A DNA stretch of 64,000 bases from Nocardia sp. NBC_00508 (GTDB taxonomy: Bacteria; Actinomycetota; Actinomycetes; Mycobacteriales; Mycobacteriaceae): assembly GCF_036346875.1 (NCBI RefSeq), contig NZ_CP107852.1, positions 6,510,001-6,574,000 on the forward strand, read 5' to 3'. Made by a program: the position numbers and the translations under genes. Shown here in pieces: positions 1 to 8,685 of this stretch; position 1 is the first letter of the stretch, and each line of letters opens with the position of its first letter. The notes under the pieces were generated by a model, which worked only from the letters and a program-made list of their open reading frames with translations, did not search any database and had not been told where the DNA came from.

Positions 1-918
1 CGTGCCCAGTTTGTCCGGCGTCGCGAACGAGGTGCCCGCGTAGGCGGATTCGTAGCCGATGGCGCGGTCGTACTCGGTGGCGTGGCCGATGGATTCGTGG
101 ATGGTCAGCCACAGATTGGTCGGATCGATGACGAGATCGGTCGGCCCGGCCTGCACGCTGGGCGCCTTCACCTTCTCGGCCAGCCACTCCGGGATCCGCG
201 CGAGTTCGCCGTCCCAGTCCCGGATTCCGTCGGCGCCGGTGACGTACTCCCACCCGCGGCCGGCCGGTGCGGCCAGCGTGCGCATCGTCTCGAACACTCC
301 GGTCGCGGTGTCCACCGTAATGGCCTCGAGACTGGGATGCAGCCGGACCCGCTGCTGGGTGATCGACGACCCGGCGGTGTCGGCGTAGAAGGTCTGCTCC
401 TTGACCTGCAGCACACTCGCGGTGACGTGATCGACCCCGTCGGCGTGCGACAGCCGCTCCGAATAATCCTGCAGCAGAGCGACCTTCTCGCCGGTCGGCA
501 CGCTGAACGGGTCGAGGTCGTAGTCGGAGACCCAACGCACGTCGGCGTAGCGCGGCTCGGGGGCGAGCTCGACGCGCTCCCGGTTGAGCGCGCGCAGCGT
601 GGTGGCGACGGTGACCGCGGTGCGGGCCACCTCGGCGGCGATGTCGGGTGTGAGCGCGGCGTGTGACGCGAAACCCCAAGTGCCGTCCACGATCACGCGC
701 ACGGCGAAGCCGAGCTCGGTGCTGTCGGTGACGGCCTCCACGCGGCCGTCGCGCAATCGGATCGACTGGGTGACCAATCGGTGCACCCGGAGATCGGCGT
801 GCTCGGCGCCGGCTGCCGCGGCCGCGCTGAGCGCGGCGCCGGCGAGCGCGGCCAGTGGAAGATCGAGGAACTCGGCGTCCACGTCTTTGGAAGTCGCGAT
901 GCTCACCCGCACCAACAT
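1..918 (-). CDS. tldD: TldD/PmbA family metalloprotease (TldD-like), 3' part outside window
   Basis: This is the N-terminal 306 residues of a TldD-type peptidase; the rest lies beyond the left edge. The zinc-binding HExxxH motif is read as HESIGH at residues 274-279, followed by TEYDRAIGYES and AGTSFATPDKLG, which is typical of actinobacterial TldD. TldE/PmbA partners normally lack this HExxxH, so the gene is the catalytic TldD rather than the partner. In known systems TldD/E form a cytosolic heterodimer that degrades unfolded or ribosomally made peptides. The ATG at 918 is the longest sensible start; GTG codons at 912 and 906 are alternatives because no clear ribosome binding site is visible. 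The first unit of a tandem repeat array lies immediately upstream of this 5' end. The partner gene would be expected downstream, off the window. Confidence 0.85.
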   Translation of the reverse strand, partial: MLVRVSIATSKDVDAEFLDLPLAALAGAALSAAAAAGAEHADLRVHRLVTQSIRLRDGRVEAVTDSTELGFAVRVIVDGTWGFASHAALTPDIAAEVARTAVTVATTLRALNRERVELAPEPRYADVRWVSDYDLDPFSVPTGEKVALLQDYSERLSHADGVDHVTASVLQVKEQTFYADTAGSSITQQRVRLHPSLEAITVDTATGVFETMRTLAAPAGRGWEYVTGADGIRDWDGELARIPEWLAEKVKAPSVQAGPTDLVIDPTNLWLTIHESIGHATEYDRAIGYESAYAGTSFATPDKLGT

Positions 919-922
919 AATG

Positions 923-1390
923 GGCGCAGCCGAACGACGTCTGCCGTAGCTCCGTTTCCGAGCCGGGCGAAGGTCGAGGCAGCCGCGTGGTGGGTGCGGC
1001 CGAACGACGTCTGCTGTAGCGGTTCTGGGCCGGGAGTAGACCGACGCAGCTGCGTGGTGGGTGCGGCCGAACGACGTCTGCTGTAGCGGTTCCGGGCCGG
1101 GAGTAGACCGACGCAGCTGCGTGGTGGGTGCGGCCGAACGACGTCTGCTGTAGCCCATTCCGGGCCGGACGCAGACCGACGCAGCTGCATGGTGGGTGCG
1201 GCCGAACGACGTTTGCTGTAGCCGTGCAGGGTCGGGCGGAGGTCGAGGCAGCCGCTGGTGGGTGCAGCCGGACGGTGTCCGCCGGTAGCCCGTGCCGGGC
1301 CGGGTGAAGGCCGTGACAGCCGCATGTTGGGGCCAGTCGGACGGAGTTCGCACCAGCTTGCGCCGGGCCGGGCGAAAGCGAGGCAGGCGC
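923..1390. repeat. Degenerate tandem repeat (minisatellite), 66-70 bp unit, about 6-7 copies
   Basis: The core CGAACGACGT or a close variant recurs at 931, 1001, 1068, 1135 and 1203, then as CGGACGGTGT at 1269 and CGGACGGAGT at 1338. Spacing is therefore 66-70 bp. The central units (about 990-1210) are nearly identical and share GTGCGGCCGAACGACGTC plus CTGTAG, GGGCCGG and CGACGCAGCTGC segments; the outer copies decay. There are no unique spacers, so it is not a CRISPR. The open frames across it are repeat-driven and unlikely to be genes. It sits between the divergent tldD and TetR genes, replacing an ordinary promoter region. Related cores occur near 8.5 kb and 57.9 kb in this window. Confidence 0.85.
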
Positions 1391-1534
1391 TTGATCGGCG
1401 ACGCCGCGCAGGTGGGGTCGAGCGCGATTACGCCCCGTGCAAAGCTGCACTGGGTGCCTGTTTGCGTGGGATGCGCGGTGGCGCAGGGTGAACGGCACGC
1501 GGGACACCCGCGCTTACCGCGTGTTGCTCGCCGC

Positions 1535-2200
1535 ATGCCGTACTGTGCCCGCGTGCCGCCATCCGCTCTCCGTGACCGCAAGCGCGAACGTACCCGCCGA
1601 GCCATCCTCGAAGCCGCAGCCGAACTGTTCGAAACCAGCGGCTACGAGGACACGACGGTGGCCGACATCGCCGCCGCTGCGGACGTCGGCACGCGGACGT
1701 TCTTCAACTATTTCGGCAGCAAGGAAGAGCTGCTCTTCCCGGAATCCGACGAGCGGGTGCGCGCCGCGGTGGCCGCAATCGCCAGCAGGCGCCCCGGAGA
1801 GCGTCCGGTGGAGGTCTTGCTGCGCGCGTTGCGCGCCGCGGGCGACAACCCGGGCGAACACCTCATCGACGACCTTTCCGCCCGGATCGCGGCGCTGCGC
1901 GCCAAGGTCTCGCGAACCGTGCCCGCGGTGAGCGGCCGCGCCGCGCACGCCCAGCTGGTCGCGCAGCGCGAGATCGCCAGGCAGCTGCACGGCGCGTTCC
2001 CTGCCGAACTCGACGAGGTGGGCGCCGCCGCGCTGGTCGGCGCGGTGGTCGGAGCGGTGTCGGGTGCGCTGACCGTGTTGTTCCAGCAGCCGGTCGCCGG
2101 TGCCGAGGAGGGCGAGCGTCTGCACCGCCGAATTCACGAGACCACGTCGCGCGTGCTGCAACCCTGGCTGGCCACCCATCACGTCGAACCGGTGGGCTGA
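1535..2200 (+). CDS. TetR family transcriptional regulator
   Basis: The product is 221 residues with an N-terminal TetR helix-turn-helix: RERTRRAILEAAAELF, then GYEDTTVADIAAAADV and TRTFFNYFGSKEELL, at about residues 14-65. The C-terminal ligand domain is unassigned. The open frame extends upstream into the repeat array, but homologues begin about 10 residues before the first helix. ATG at 1535 or GTG at 1553 are therefore both reasonable; I use the ATG. Its stop abuts the stop of the convergent TauE permease. The effector and target are unknown; neither neighbour shares a clear divergent promoter with it. Confidence 0.85.
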   Translation: MPYCARVPPSALRDRKRERTRRAILEAAAELFETSGYEDTTVADIAAAADVGTRTFFNYFGSKEELLFPESDERVRAAVAAIASRRPGERPVEVLLRALRAAGDNPGEHLIDDLSARIAALRAKVSRTVPAVSGRAAHAQLVAQREIARQLHGAFPAELDEVGAAALVGAVVGAVSGALTVLFQQPVAGAEEGERLHRRIHETTSRVLQPWLATHHVEPVG

Positions 2201-2968
2201 TCAGCCGAACTGCTGCCAGCCCAACCGGATCACCATCGCGATCACCACCACCAGCAGCACGACGCGCACGAATTCGGCGCCCTTCCGCAGCGCCATCCGC
2301 GACCCGATCACCGCACCGAGCACATTCGCCGCGGCCATCGCCGCACCGAGCGCCCAGAGGATGTGGCCGGTGGCTCCGAAGAAGAGCAGGGCGCCGATGT
2401 TCGAGCCGCAGTTGAGCACCTTGGCCATGGCCGCGGCGCGCACGAACTCGGTGCCGAGCAGGGTGGCGAAGGTGATGATCAGAAAGGTTCCGGTGCCGGG
2501 TCCGAGCAGACCGTCGTAGAACCCGATCAGCCCCGCCGCCAGCGCCACCGTGAGGATGACCTTGCGCCGCGTTGGCGGGTGGGTGGCCAGCGTGAGGCCG
2601 ATCGACGGACGTACCGTGACGAAGATCGCGACACCCACGAGCACCACCATCACGATCGGAATGAACAGCTCGCGGTCGATCAGCGAGACCGCGGCGGCGC
2701 CGCCCACCGCCGCCACGGCGGCGATCACCGCGGCGGGCAGCAGCACCCGCCAGCGCATCGGCACCTTGCGCGCGAAGGTCGCCACCGCGGCGCTCGTGCC
2801 GGCGACCGAGGCGAGCTTGTTGGTGCCGAGCGCGGTCTGCGGCGCGATGCCGGGCGCCACCACGAACAGCGTGGGCAGGATGATCAGCCCGCCGCCGCCC
2901 ACCACCGCGTCCACCCACCCCGCAGCCGTCGCCGCCGTCAACAGAACCGCCCAGTCACCGATCTCCAC
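2201..2968 (-). CDS. TauE/SafE family permease
   Basis: The 255-residue protein is almost entirely hydrophobic with about eight membrane segments. It opens with the family's AAxxAGxVxAxxGGGG-like signature (ATAAGWVDAVVGGGGLIILP) and continues with QTALGTNKLASVAGT, both typical of TauE/SafE (DUF81) proteins. Those export or take up sulfite, sulfoacetate or other organic anions; the substrate here cannot be read. GTG at 2968 is chosen because the longer open frame adds 60 residues of non-membrane sequence antisense to a pseudogene remnant. It is convergent with the TetR gene; the adjoining stops form the palindrome TGATCA. Confidence 0.85.
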   Translation of the reverse strand: MEIGDWAVLLTAATAAGWVDAVVGGGGLIILPTLFVVAPGIAPQTALGTNKLASVAGTSAAVATFARKVPMRWRVLLPAAVIAAVAAVGGAAAVSLIDRELFIPIVMVVLVGVAIFVTVRPSIGLTLATHPPTRRKVILTVALAAGLIGFYDGLLGPGTGTFLIITFATLLGTEFVRAAAMAKVLNCGSNIGALLFFGATGHILWALGAAMAAANVLGAVIGSRMALRKGAEFVRVVLLVVVIAMVIRLGWQQFG

Positions 2969-2999
2969 CCCTGTCAGACAACCAGACCGCCGGACCGCG

Positions 3000-3240
3000 C
3001 GCCGATCCGGCGTCCGCGCCCGGTTGGGCCAACGCCGCCGTGCTCGGCCGGATCCTGTCCAGTCGTGGGGTGCTGGTCCGGGATCCGGACGCACCGCTTG
3101 GACCGCATCGACACCGTCGTCATCGACAACGACGCGCTCACCTCGCACAGGACCGGCGAGTGCGGTGTCGGGCGCGTGATCATCTCGCTGACCGCGGTGC
3201 CCAGCTGCCGCCCCGAGTACCGGACGTCCATCGAGTCGAT
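3000..3240 (+). pseudogene. Frameshifted fragment of a P-type cation-transporting ATPase
   Basis: Two plus-strand frames together read like the segment before and at the phosphorylation site of a P-type ATPase. The first gives WANAAVLGRILSSRGVLVRDPDA (about 3027-3093). After a frame change near 3095 the second gives LDRIDTVVIDNDALTS (about 3100-3147). In intact ATPases this position reads as ...DTVVFDKTGTLT; here the DKTGT motif is degenerate (DNDAL). Nothing recognisable precedes or follows, so this is a short relic. Identification is by motif memory only and needs an alignment. The rest of 2969-3407 holds no gene I can support. Confidence 0.45.
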
Positions 3241-3407
3241 CACCCGTCGCGGCCTTCGATCGCAGTCTGCGGACAGGACAGCGTCGTCACGCCGGTGCTG
3301 CCGAGAGCGGCGCCTGCGCCGGAAATCGTGTGAGGACCATTCGGCATACCGCTCTGGCGTCCGCCGGGTCGGCGTGGCCGCGTGCCGGGCGCACCTAGGC
3401 TGAACCC

Positions 3408-4580
3408 GTGCGTCGGTTCAGCCTGTGGCTTCGTGGCCAGCCCATCGTCGCCGATTCGATGCTGGCGGCGGTGCTTCTGGTGCTCGAGGTCGTCGGGGTC
3501 GGCAACGCACACAACAAGCTCGCCTACCTGGCCATCGGCGTGCTGCTTCCGCTTCCGGTGGTGTTGCGCCGGGTGTACCCACGGACCATGGCGGTCGCCA
3601 CGCTGGCGCTGGCGCTGGCCGTGTCGCTGGTGGGTTTCCTGACCGAGGAGGACGCCGACCACATCGCGCTGCTGTCGGTGGGCATCATGCTCTACACGCT
3701 GGTGGCCTACGTCGGGCGGCGCGAGGGACTGTTGTTCGGGCTCGGCCTGGTGGCGGATCTCATGCTCTCGAGCGCGGCGATGGGCCGGCCCTCCGGGTCC
3801 GACATCATCTTCACGGCCATGTACTACGCGCTGTGCTGGACGCTCGCGGAGTTCATCGGCGCTCGGCACGCCTACGACGCCGAGGTCGCCGCGCGTCTCG
3901 CGGTCGCCGACAACGACAAGGAGCGCCGTGCGCACGACGCCGTCTCGGCCGAACGCACGCGCATCGCCCGGGAACTGCACGACGTGGTCGCGCACGCGGT
4001 GAGCGTGATCATCGTGCAGGCAGACGGCGCGAGGTACGCGCTGCGCCGCGACCCGGACGCGGCCGAGCAGGCGCTCACCACCATCGCGAGCACCGGCCGC
4101 GAGGCGCTGCGCGAACTGCGCAGAACCGTGGCCCTGCTGCGCACCGAGCACGCGCCCGACCAGCTGCCCCAGCACGGCACCGCGGGCATCGCCAAGGCCG
4201 TGGAGATGATGCGCGGCACCGGTCTCGCCGTGGAACTCGAGCTGACCGGCGAACTGGACGACATCGCTCCCGAGGTCAGTCTCGGCGTGCTTCGCATCGT
4301 GCAGGAATCGCTGACCAACACGCTGCGGCACGCCGGCCCGCACCCGAAAGCGTGGGTGCGGGTGCGCCGCGCCGACTCCGATGTGTTGATCGACGTCACC
4401 GACAGCGGCGGGCTGCCGCTGCATGAACCGGCCACCCGTATCGAGGGCAGCGGGCTCGGGTTGGTCGGGATGCGCGAGCGCGTCGCCGTACTGGGCGGCA
4501 GTCTGGACGTGGGCCCCGCCGCCGATGGCGCCTGGCGAGTGCACGCGAGCATTCCGCTACGCCCGGGCCCGGCGGAGTGA
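3408..4580 (+). CDS. Two-component sensor histidine kinase, NarL/DesK type (HisKA_3)
   Basis: The 390-residue protein starts at GTG 3408. Residues about 15-150 form several membrane helices with no obvious extracellular sensor domain. The dimerisation/phosphoacceptor helix reads ERTRIARELHDVVAHAVSV with the phospho-accepting histidine at about residue 191. The C-terminal HATPase_c domain includes QESLTNTLRHAG (N box) and GSGLGLVGMRERV (G2 region). This is the DesK/NarX class that pairs with LuxR-type regulators, and such a regulator follows 149 bp downstream. The stimulus is unknown; the poor extracellular content suggests membrane-state or intramembrane sensing. Confidence 0.92.
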   Translation: MRRFSLWLRGQPIVADSMLAAVLLVLEVVGVGNAHNKLAYLAIGVLLPLPVVLRRVYPRTMAVATLALALAVSLVGFLTEEDADHIALLSVGIMLYTLVAYVGRREGLLFGLGLVADLMLSSAAMGRPSGSDIIFTAMYYALCWTLAEFIGARHAYDAEVAARLAVADNDKERRAHDAVSAERTRIARELHDVVAHAVSVIIVQADGARYALRRDPDAAEQALTTIASTGREALRELRRTVALLRTEHAPDQLPQHGTAGIAKAVEMMRGTGLAVELELTGELDDIAPEVSLGVLRIVQESLTNTLRHAGPHPKAWVRVRRADSDVLIDVTDSGGLPLHEPATRIEGSGLGLVGMRERVAVLGGSLDVGPAADGAWRVHASIPLRPGPAE

Positions 4581-4676
4581 GCCGGGCTCGGTGTCGGTCG
4601 CGCGGCATGTAACCACTGTGCCTGAGAGGGATTCGGACACCGAGGCAACCGAGGACCGCGCGGACGGGATCATCGC

Positions 4677-4700
4677 GCCGGGACGCCGGGACGCCGGGAC
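4677..4700. repeat. Three tandem copies of the octamer GCCGGGAC
   Basis: GCCGGGAC occurs at 4677, 4685 and 4693 without interruption, inside the 149-bp gap between the kinase and response-regulator genes. Eight is not a multiple of three, but the repeat lies upstream of the GTG start used here. Copy-number change would alter spacing in the leader rather than the reading frame. If translation started at an upstream in-frame codon it would instead be a frameshift hotspot. Confidence 0.7.
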
Positions 4701-4728
4701 GCGGAAGCGCCCACGTTACATTGGGGGC

Positions 4729-5388
4729 GTGCCGATCACCGTTCTCGTAGTCGATGACCAGGAACTCATGCGTATGGGGTTGAAGATGGTGCTCGGCGCG
4801 CACCCCGATATCGAAGTGATCGGCGAGGCGGCCAACGGCGCTGCCGCGGTCGCCAGGGCAGCCGAGCTGCGGCCCGACGTCGTGCTGATGGACGTGCGGA
4901 TGCCGGTTGTCGACGGCGTCGCCGCCACCAGCCGCATCGTGGAGGCAGGGTACGGCAGCCGGGTGCTGGTCATGACGACCTTCGACCTCGACGAGCACGC
5001 ACTCGGCGCGCTGCGTGCGGGGGCGAGCGGATTCCTCTTGAAGGACACCCCGCCGGAGGACCTCGTCTCGGCCATCCGCAGTGTCGCCGCGGGTGACGCG
5101 GTGGTCTCTCCGAAGGTGACCAAACGCCTGTTGGACCGGCTCATCGCGGAAGATCCGGCGCGCACCCGCGATCCAGGTGTGCTCGATGTGCTCACCGCCC
5201 GCGAGCGCGAGGTGCTCGAGCAGATCGCGGCAGGGCGCTCCAACGCCGAGATCGCCGAGCAGCTGTACCTCTCCGAGGCCACGGTCAAGACACACGTCGG
5301 CCGGGTGCTCACCAAACTCGGTCTGCGGGATCGGGTTCAGGCGGTCGTCCTGGCCTACGAAACCGGCCTGGTGCGCCCAGGCGGCTGA
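4729..5388 (+). CDS. LuxR/NarL family response regulator
   Basis: The 219-residue protein begins MPITVLVVDDQELMRMG. It has a receiver domain with acidic pair DD at residues 9-10, phospho-acceptor Asp55 in VVLMDVRMP, and the conserved Lys in GFLLKDTPPEDL. The C-terminal LuxR helix-turn-helix includes LTAREREVLEQIAAG and SNAEIAEQLYLSEATVKTH. It is the partner of the kinase just upstream, as in DesK/DesR or LiaS/LiaR pairs. GTG 4729 is chosen because the receiver fold starts directly there, although the frame is open further upstream. GGGGG precedes the start. Confidence 0.92.
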   Translation: MPITVLVVDDQELMRMGLKMVLGAHPDIEVIGEAANGAAAVARAAELRPDVVLMDVRMPVVDGVAATSRIVEAGYGSRVLVMTTFDLDEHALGALRAGASGFLLKDTPPEDLVSAIRSVAAGDAVVSPKVTKRLLDRLIAEDPARTRDPGVLDVLTAREREVLEQIAAGRSNAEIAEQLYLSEATVKTHVGRVLTKLGLRDRVQAVVLAYETGLVRPGG

Positions 5389-5481
5389 CCAGGGGGCGGA
5401 TCTCAGAGTCTTATCAGGCAGACCGGGAGAAAAACGCGGGTGCCGGACGTTGACCGGGGTAGATCGTCCGAAGGGATCGCC

Positions 5482-5964
5482 ATGGCCGCGTTGTTGTTCG
5501 TGCTGTACGTCGTCGTCGAGATCGCCGCGCTGGTCGCGGTCGGCCAGCTGATCGGCGTCATGCCGACGATTCTGGTGCTGATCGCCGGGTCGGCCGCGGG
5601 CATGCTGCTGGTCGGCTCGCAGGGGCGTCGGGTGTTCGAGCAGTTCCGGCGGGCCGGTCGCGGAGAAGTCGCGCCGGGCACCGCCGTGGCCGACGGCGCG
5701 CTGGTCGCCACGGGTGGCGTGCTGATGTTCGTGCCCGGCCTGGTCACCTCACTGCTCGGTCTGCTTCTGCTGCTGCCCCCGACGCGGTTTCTGGTGCGTC
5801 CGCTGGTCACGGCGTTCGCGGCGCGGCGCTTCGGCAGGCTCGCCGCCGCCGCGCCCTATCGCGGCGTGGTCATAGACGGCGATGAGGTGATCGACGGCGT
5901 CGTGGTGCGGCAGTGGTACGACGACGGGCAGGGCGATGCCCGCCGCGTCATCAACCCGTCCTGA
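5482..5964 (+). CDS. fxsA: FxsA family membrane protein
   Basis: The 160-residue protein is a compact FxsA family member. It has two N-terminal membrane helices (LLFVLYVVVEIAALVAVGQLIG and TILVLIAGSAAGMLLV), then a GRRVFEQFRRAGRGEVAP loop and a further hydrophobic helix with GGVLMFVPGLVTSLLGLLLLLPPTR. This order and the FVPGxxTDxxG-like motif define the family, known in E. coli as suppressor of phage T7 F exclusion and widespread in actinobacteria with unknown function. ATG 5482 fits the usual N terminus better than the upstream in-frame GTG. The C-terminal tail is charged (GDEVIDGVVVRQWYDD). Confidence 0.88.
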   Translation: MAALLFVLYVVVEIAALVAVGQLIGVMPTILVLIAGSAAGMLLVGSQGRRVFEQFRRAGRGEVAPGTAVADGALVATGGVLMFVPGLVTSLLGLLLLLPPTRFLVRPLVTAFAARRFGRLAAAAPYRGVVIDGDEVIDGVVVRQWYDDGQGDARRVINPS

Positions 5965-6020
5965 GGGGAAGTCGCCGACGCCTGGTTCCGTGCGGCGCGC
6001 CGAAGGGCTATCGTGGCGCG

Positions 6021-6275
6021 ATGGCCACCGAGCAACTCACCGTCACGGTGAGCGAGGAGCTGGCCGCCGCGGTCCGACGCGCGGCGGCCAGTGCGGGACA
6101 GTCGATTTCCGGATTCACGGCCGCTGCGCTGCGGCTGGAGCTGATCGCCATGGAGGCGGGCTGCCGGTCCACGGCGGCGGGCGGAACCGGCAGCGCGCCG
6201 CCGGAGTACGCGGAGGTGATGACGGTGCTGGCGCAGCAGGAGGATCTGGCGCGCCGGCCTGTACTGAACGGCTGA
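6021..6275 (+). CDS. Small ribbon-helix-helix-like protein
   Basis: This 84-residue protein starts with TEQLTVTVSEELAAAVRRAAASAGQSISGFTAAAL, a beta-strand followed by two helices as in MetJ/Arc (RHH) DNA-binding proteins and CopG-like antitoxins. The remainder is short and poorly conserved. No toxin-like gene abuts it: the next start is 40 bp downstream and encodes an amidohydrolase. It may be an orphan antitoxin or simple regulator. I would not name a target. Confidence 0.65.
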   Translation: MATEQLTVTVSEELAAAVRRAAASAGQSISGFTAAALRLELIAMEAGCRSTAAGGTGSAPPEYAEVMTVLAQQEDLARRPVLNG

Positions 6276-6315
6276 CCGAAACCGCCGGATCGGGCATACG
6301 GCAGACTGGTGCTCC

Positions 6316-7914
6316 GTGAGTACCCAGTTGCTGACCGGCGGCCGCTTCTACAGTGCGAGTTCACCCGACGCCACGGCCATGGCGGTGACCGACGGGACCG
6401 TGGTCTGGCTCGGCGCCGAGCAACCGGGACGCGCGCTGCACCCGGACGCGGAGGTCGTCGACCTCGACGGCGCCTTCGTCGCGCCCGCGTTCGTCGACCC
6501 GCACGTGCACGTCACGGCGCTCGGGCTGAAGCTGACCGGTCTCGACTTGTCGGGCGCCGCGTCGCTCGAACACTGCTTGCGGTTGCTGCGGGCGTCCGCC
6601 GCGGCACACCCGGACGGCGCCATCCTGGGTGACGGCTGGGACGAGACCAGCTGGCCGGAGGGCAGGCCGCCCACCGTCGAGGAGATCGACGCGGCGGCGG
6701 GTGCCGGTCGTCACGTGTACCTCTCGCGCGTGGACGGGCACTCCGCCGTGGCGTCCTCGGCACTGCTGGCCACGCTGGCCGCACTGAACTCGGCCGACGG
6801 ATTCACCCGGGGTGAGCCGGTGCGCGCCGCAGCCCACCATCTGGTGCGTGCCGCCGCGCTCACGAGTCTGTCCAGGGCGCAACGGGATCGGGCCCGCGCC
6901 GCGGCCTTGGACCACGCCGCCGCGCGTGGGATCGTCGCGGTGCACGAATGCGCGGGTCCGGAAATCGCTGGGCGCGCCGACCTTCGCGAACTGCTCGAAT
7001 TCGACCACGGCGTGCAGGTCCGGGCCTATTGGGGTGAGGTGGTGCGCAGCGCCGAACAGGCTCGCGCCTTGGTCGAGGAACTCGGCGTGCACGCCCTGGG
7101 CGGCGACCTGTTCGTAGACGGCTCCTTCGGGTCGCATACGGCGTGGCTTCGTGCGCCCTACGCCGACGAGCACGGTTGCGGCCGAAGCTATCTCGATGCC
7201 GTGACAATTGCCGATCATGTCCGTGCCTGCACCGTCGCGGGAATTCAGGCCGGGTTCCACGCGATCGGCGACGCCGCCATGGACGCGCTCGTCGCGGGTG
7301 TCGAGCGGGTGGCCGACGAACTCGGCGGGCCCGCCGTCGCCGCGCTCGGGCACCGAGTCGAGCACGCCGAGCTGATCGATGCGGAGCACATCGCGAAACT
7401 CGCGCGCTGGGGCGTAATCGCCAGTGTGCAGCCGGGATTCGACGCGGCTTGGGGCGGACCGGACGGCATGTACGCCGCGCGGCTCGGCGCCGAGCGCGCC
7501 GCGACCCTGAACCCGTTCGCCACCATGGCCGCCGCCGGCGTCGCCCTCGCGATCGGCTCCGACGCCCCGGTCACCGCCCTCGATCCATGGGCGGCGGTGC
7601 GGGCGGCATCCAACCATCGCACCCCCGGCCACGGTCTGTCGCCGCGCGCCGCCTTCGCCGCGGCGACGCGCGGCGCCTGGCGGGCGGGCGGGGTCCGCGA
7701 CGGTGTGGCGGGCACGCTGGTGCCGGGTGCTCCCGCGTCCTACGCGATCTGGGATGCCGACGAGCTCGTCGTCGCCGCTGCCGCCGACTCGGTGCAGCGC
7801 TGGTCCACCGACCCTCGCTCGCGCGTGCCGGGATTGCCTGCGCTGGAACCTGATTCACCGCTGCCGACGTGCCTGCGCACCGTGCACCGGGGAACGACGA
7901 TCTATGCGGCATGA
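6316..7914 (+). CDS. YtcJ-like metal-dependent amidohydrolase
   Basis: The 532-residue protein belongs to the amidohydrolase superfamily, YtcJ/NfdA branch. The first metal-binding motif is FVDPHVHV (about residues 58-65), the family GDGWDETSWPEGRPPT motif follows, and later come FHAIGDAAMDA and GHRVEHAE histidines and the SDAPVTALDPW aspartate region near the C terminus. Relatives hydrolyse formamides, N-substituted amides or other small amides in the cytosol; the substrate is not deducible. Start is GTG 6316 with the product beginning MSTQLLTGG. Length is normal for the family. Confidence 0.88.
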   Translation: MSTQLLTGGRFYSASSPDATAMAVTDGTVVWLGAEQPGRALHPDAEVVDLDGAFVAPAFVDPHVHVTALGLKLTGLDLSGAASLEHCLRLLRASAAAHPDGAILGDGWDETSWPEGRPPTVEEIDAAAGAGRHVYLSRVDGHSAVASSALLATLAALNSADGFTRGEPVRAAAHHLVRAAALTSLSRAQRDRARAAALDHAAARGIVAVHECAGPEIAGRADLRELLEFDHGVQVRAYWGEVVRSAEQARALVEELGVHALGGDLFVDGSFGSHTAWLRAPYADEHGCGRSYLDAVTIADHVRACTVAGIQAGFHAIGDAAMDALVAGVERVADELGGPAVAALGHRVEHAELIDAEHIAKLARWGVIASVQPGFDAAWGGPDGMYAARLGAERAATLNPFATMAAAGVALAIGSDAPVTALDPWAAVRAASNHRTPGHGLSPRAAFAAATRGAWRAGGVRDGVAGTLVPGAPASYAIWDADELVVAAAADSVQRWSTDPRSRVPGLPALEPDSPLPTCLRTVHRGTTIYAA

Positions 7915-8685
7915 CCGAGTCCGCGTGGAGCCGACGCCGGAACTCGCCGGTCGCCGGCCGGGCATTTCGGTGCGTGACGGGCGAGATTCGCGGGGATCGC
8001 GGCGGCACGGCTCGACCGTTTGCTCGCGCAGGTGTGCGCGCACTGTTCGCACGGCTTCGGCGCGGCGGCTCCGACCGCTGCTTCGGCGTCCAGAACGCGG
8101 GACGAGGCCGGTCATCGCCGGCGGCCGCGCCGCGGCCATCCCGAGCCCTCGTGCTACAGCCCAGCGGTATGGATCGTCCGCGCGTTGGACGCCGGTCGAG
8201 CCTGCTGAGAGGCGGGCGGTGACCGAGCGGCAGACGTCCGCTGGCCCGCGTACATCCGCTGTGCGGTGGATATTCGCCGAGCGGGAGAAGCCAGGTCGAT
8301 CCGGCCCTCGATGCACTTACGACGTGCACCGAGATCCCCGCTCCGCTGGGCGCGGCACTCAGCGGCGTCGCCGCACTCTCCGGCGGCATCGGGGCGTGCG
8401 GGGGATATGGGCCGTGTCGAAAGCGTCGGCCATGCGGCAGGCCGTGGCGGGGCCATGGTTGGTGTTCGAGCAACGGCGGATGCCAGATGAGATGGAGGCG
8501 TTCGCCGAGCGCAGGGAGTCGGATAAGCGACGGACGTCGGCCGACTGGCGGACGGCGGCACACACAGTGGGTGCCGGCCTCCCGGCGGCCTGTGGTGGCC
8601 CCTGCGCTTCGCTCTGCGAGCGTCCGGTGTGGCGTACGTCGGCCGAGTGGCGGATGGCGGCCGAATGGCGGACGGTAGCGGGGTG
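7915..8685. other. Gene-free repetitive interval between amidohydrolase and lnt
   Basis: This 770-bp stretch is open in several frames on both strands, but none of the products looks like a protein. They are dominated by Arg, Ser, Ala, Thr and Pro, as expected of shadow frames. It contains degenerate dispersed repeats. The block GACGTCGGCCGA-CTGGCGGACGGC (about 8533) reappears as TACGTCGGCCGA-GTGGCGGATGGC (about 8637), and looser relatives such as CGGACG and CGGATG recur through it. The motif resembles the core of the 923-1390 array. I see no RNA gene in it. Confidence 0.55.

Noticed and set aside
923..1390. CRISPR array
   Set aside because: Repeats are contiguous and degenerate with no unique spacers and no cas genes nearby.
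3240..4544. 434-residue minus-strand frame opposite the NarL-type kinase
   Set aside because: Shadow; the plus strand holds clear kinase motifs.
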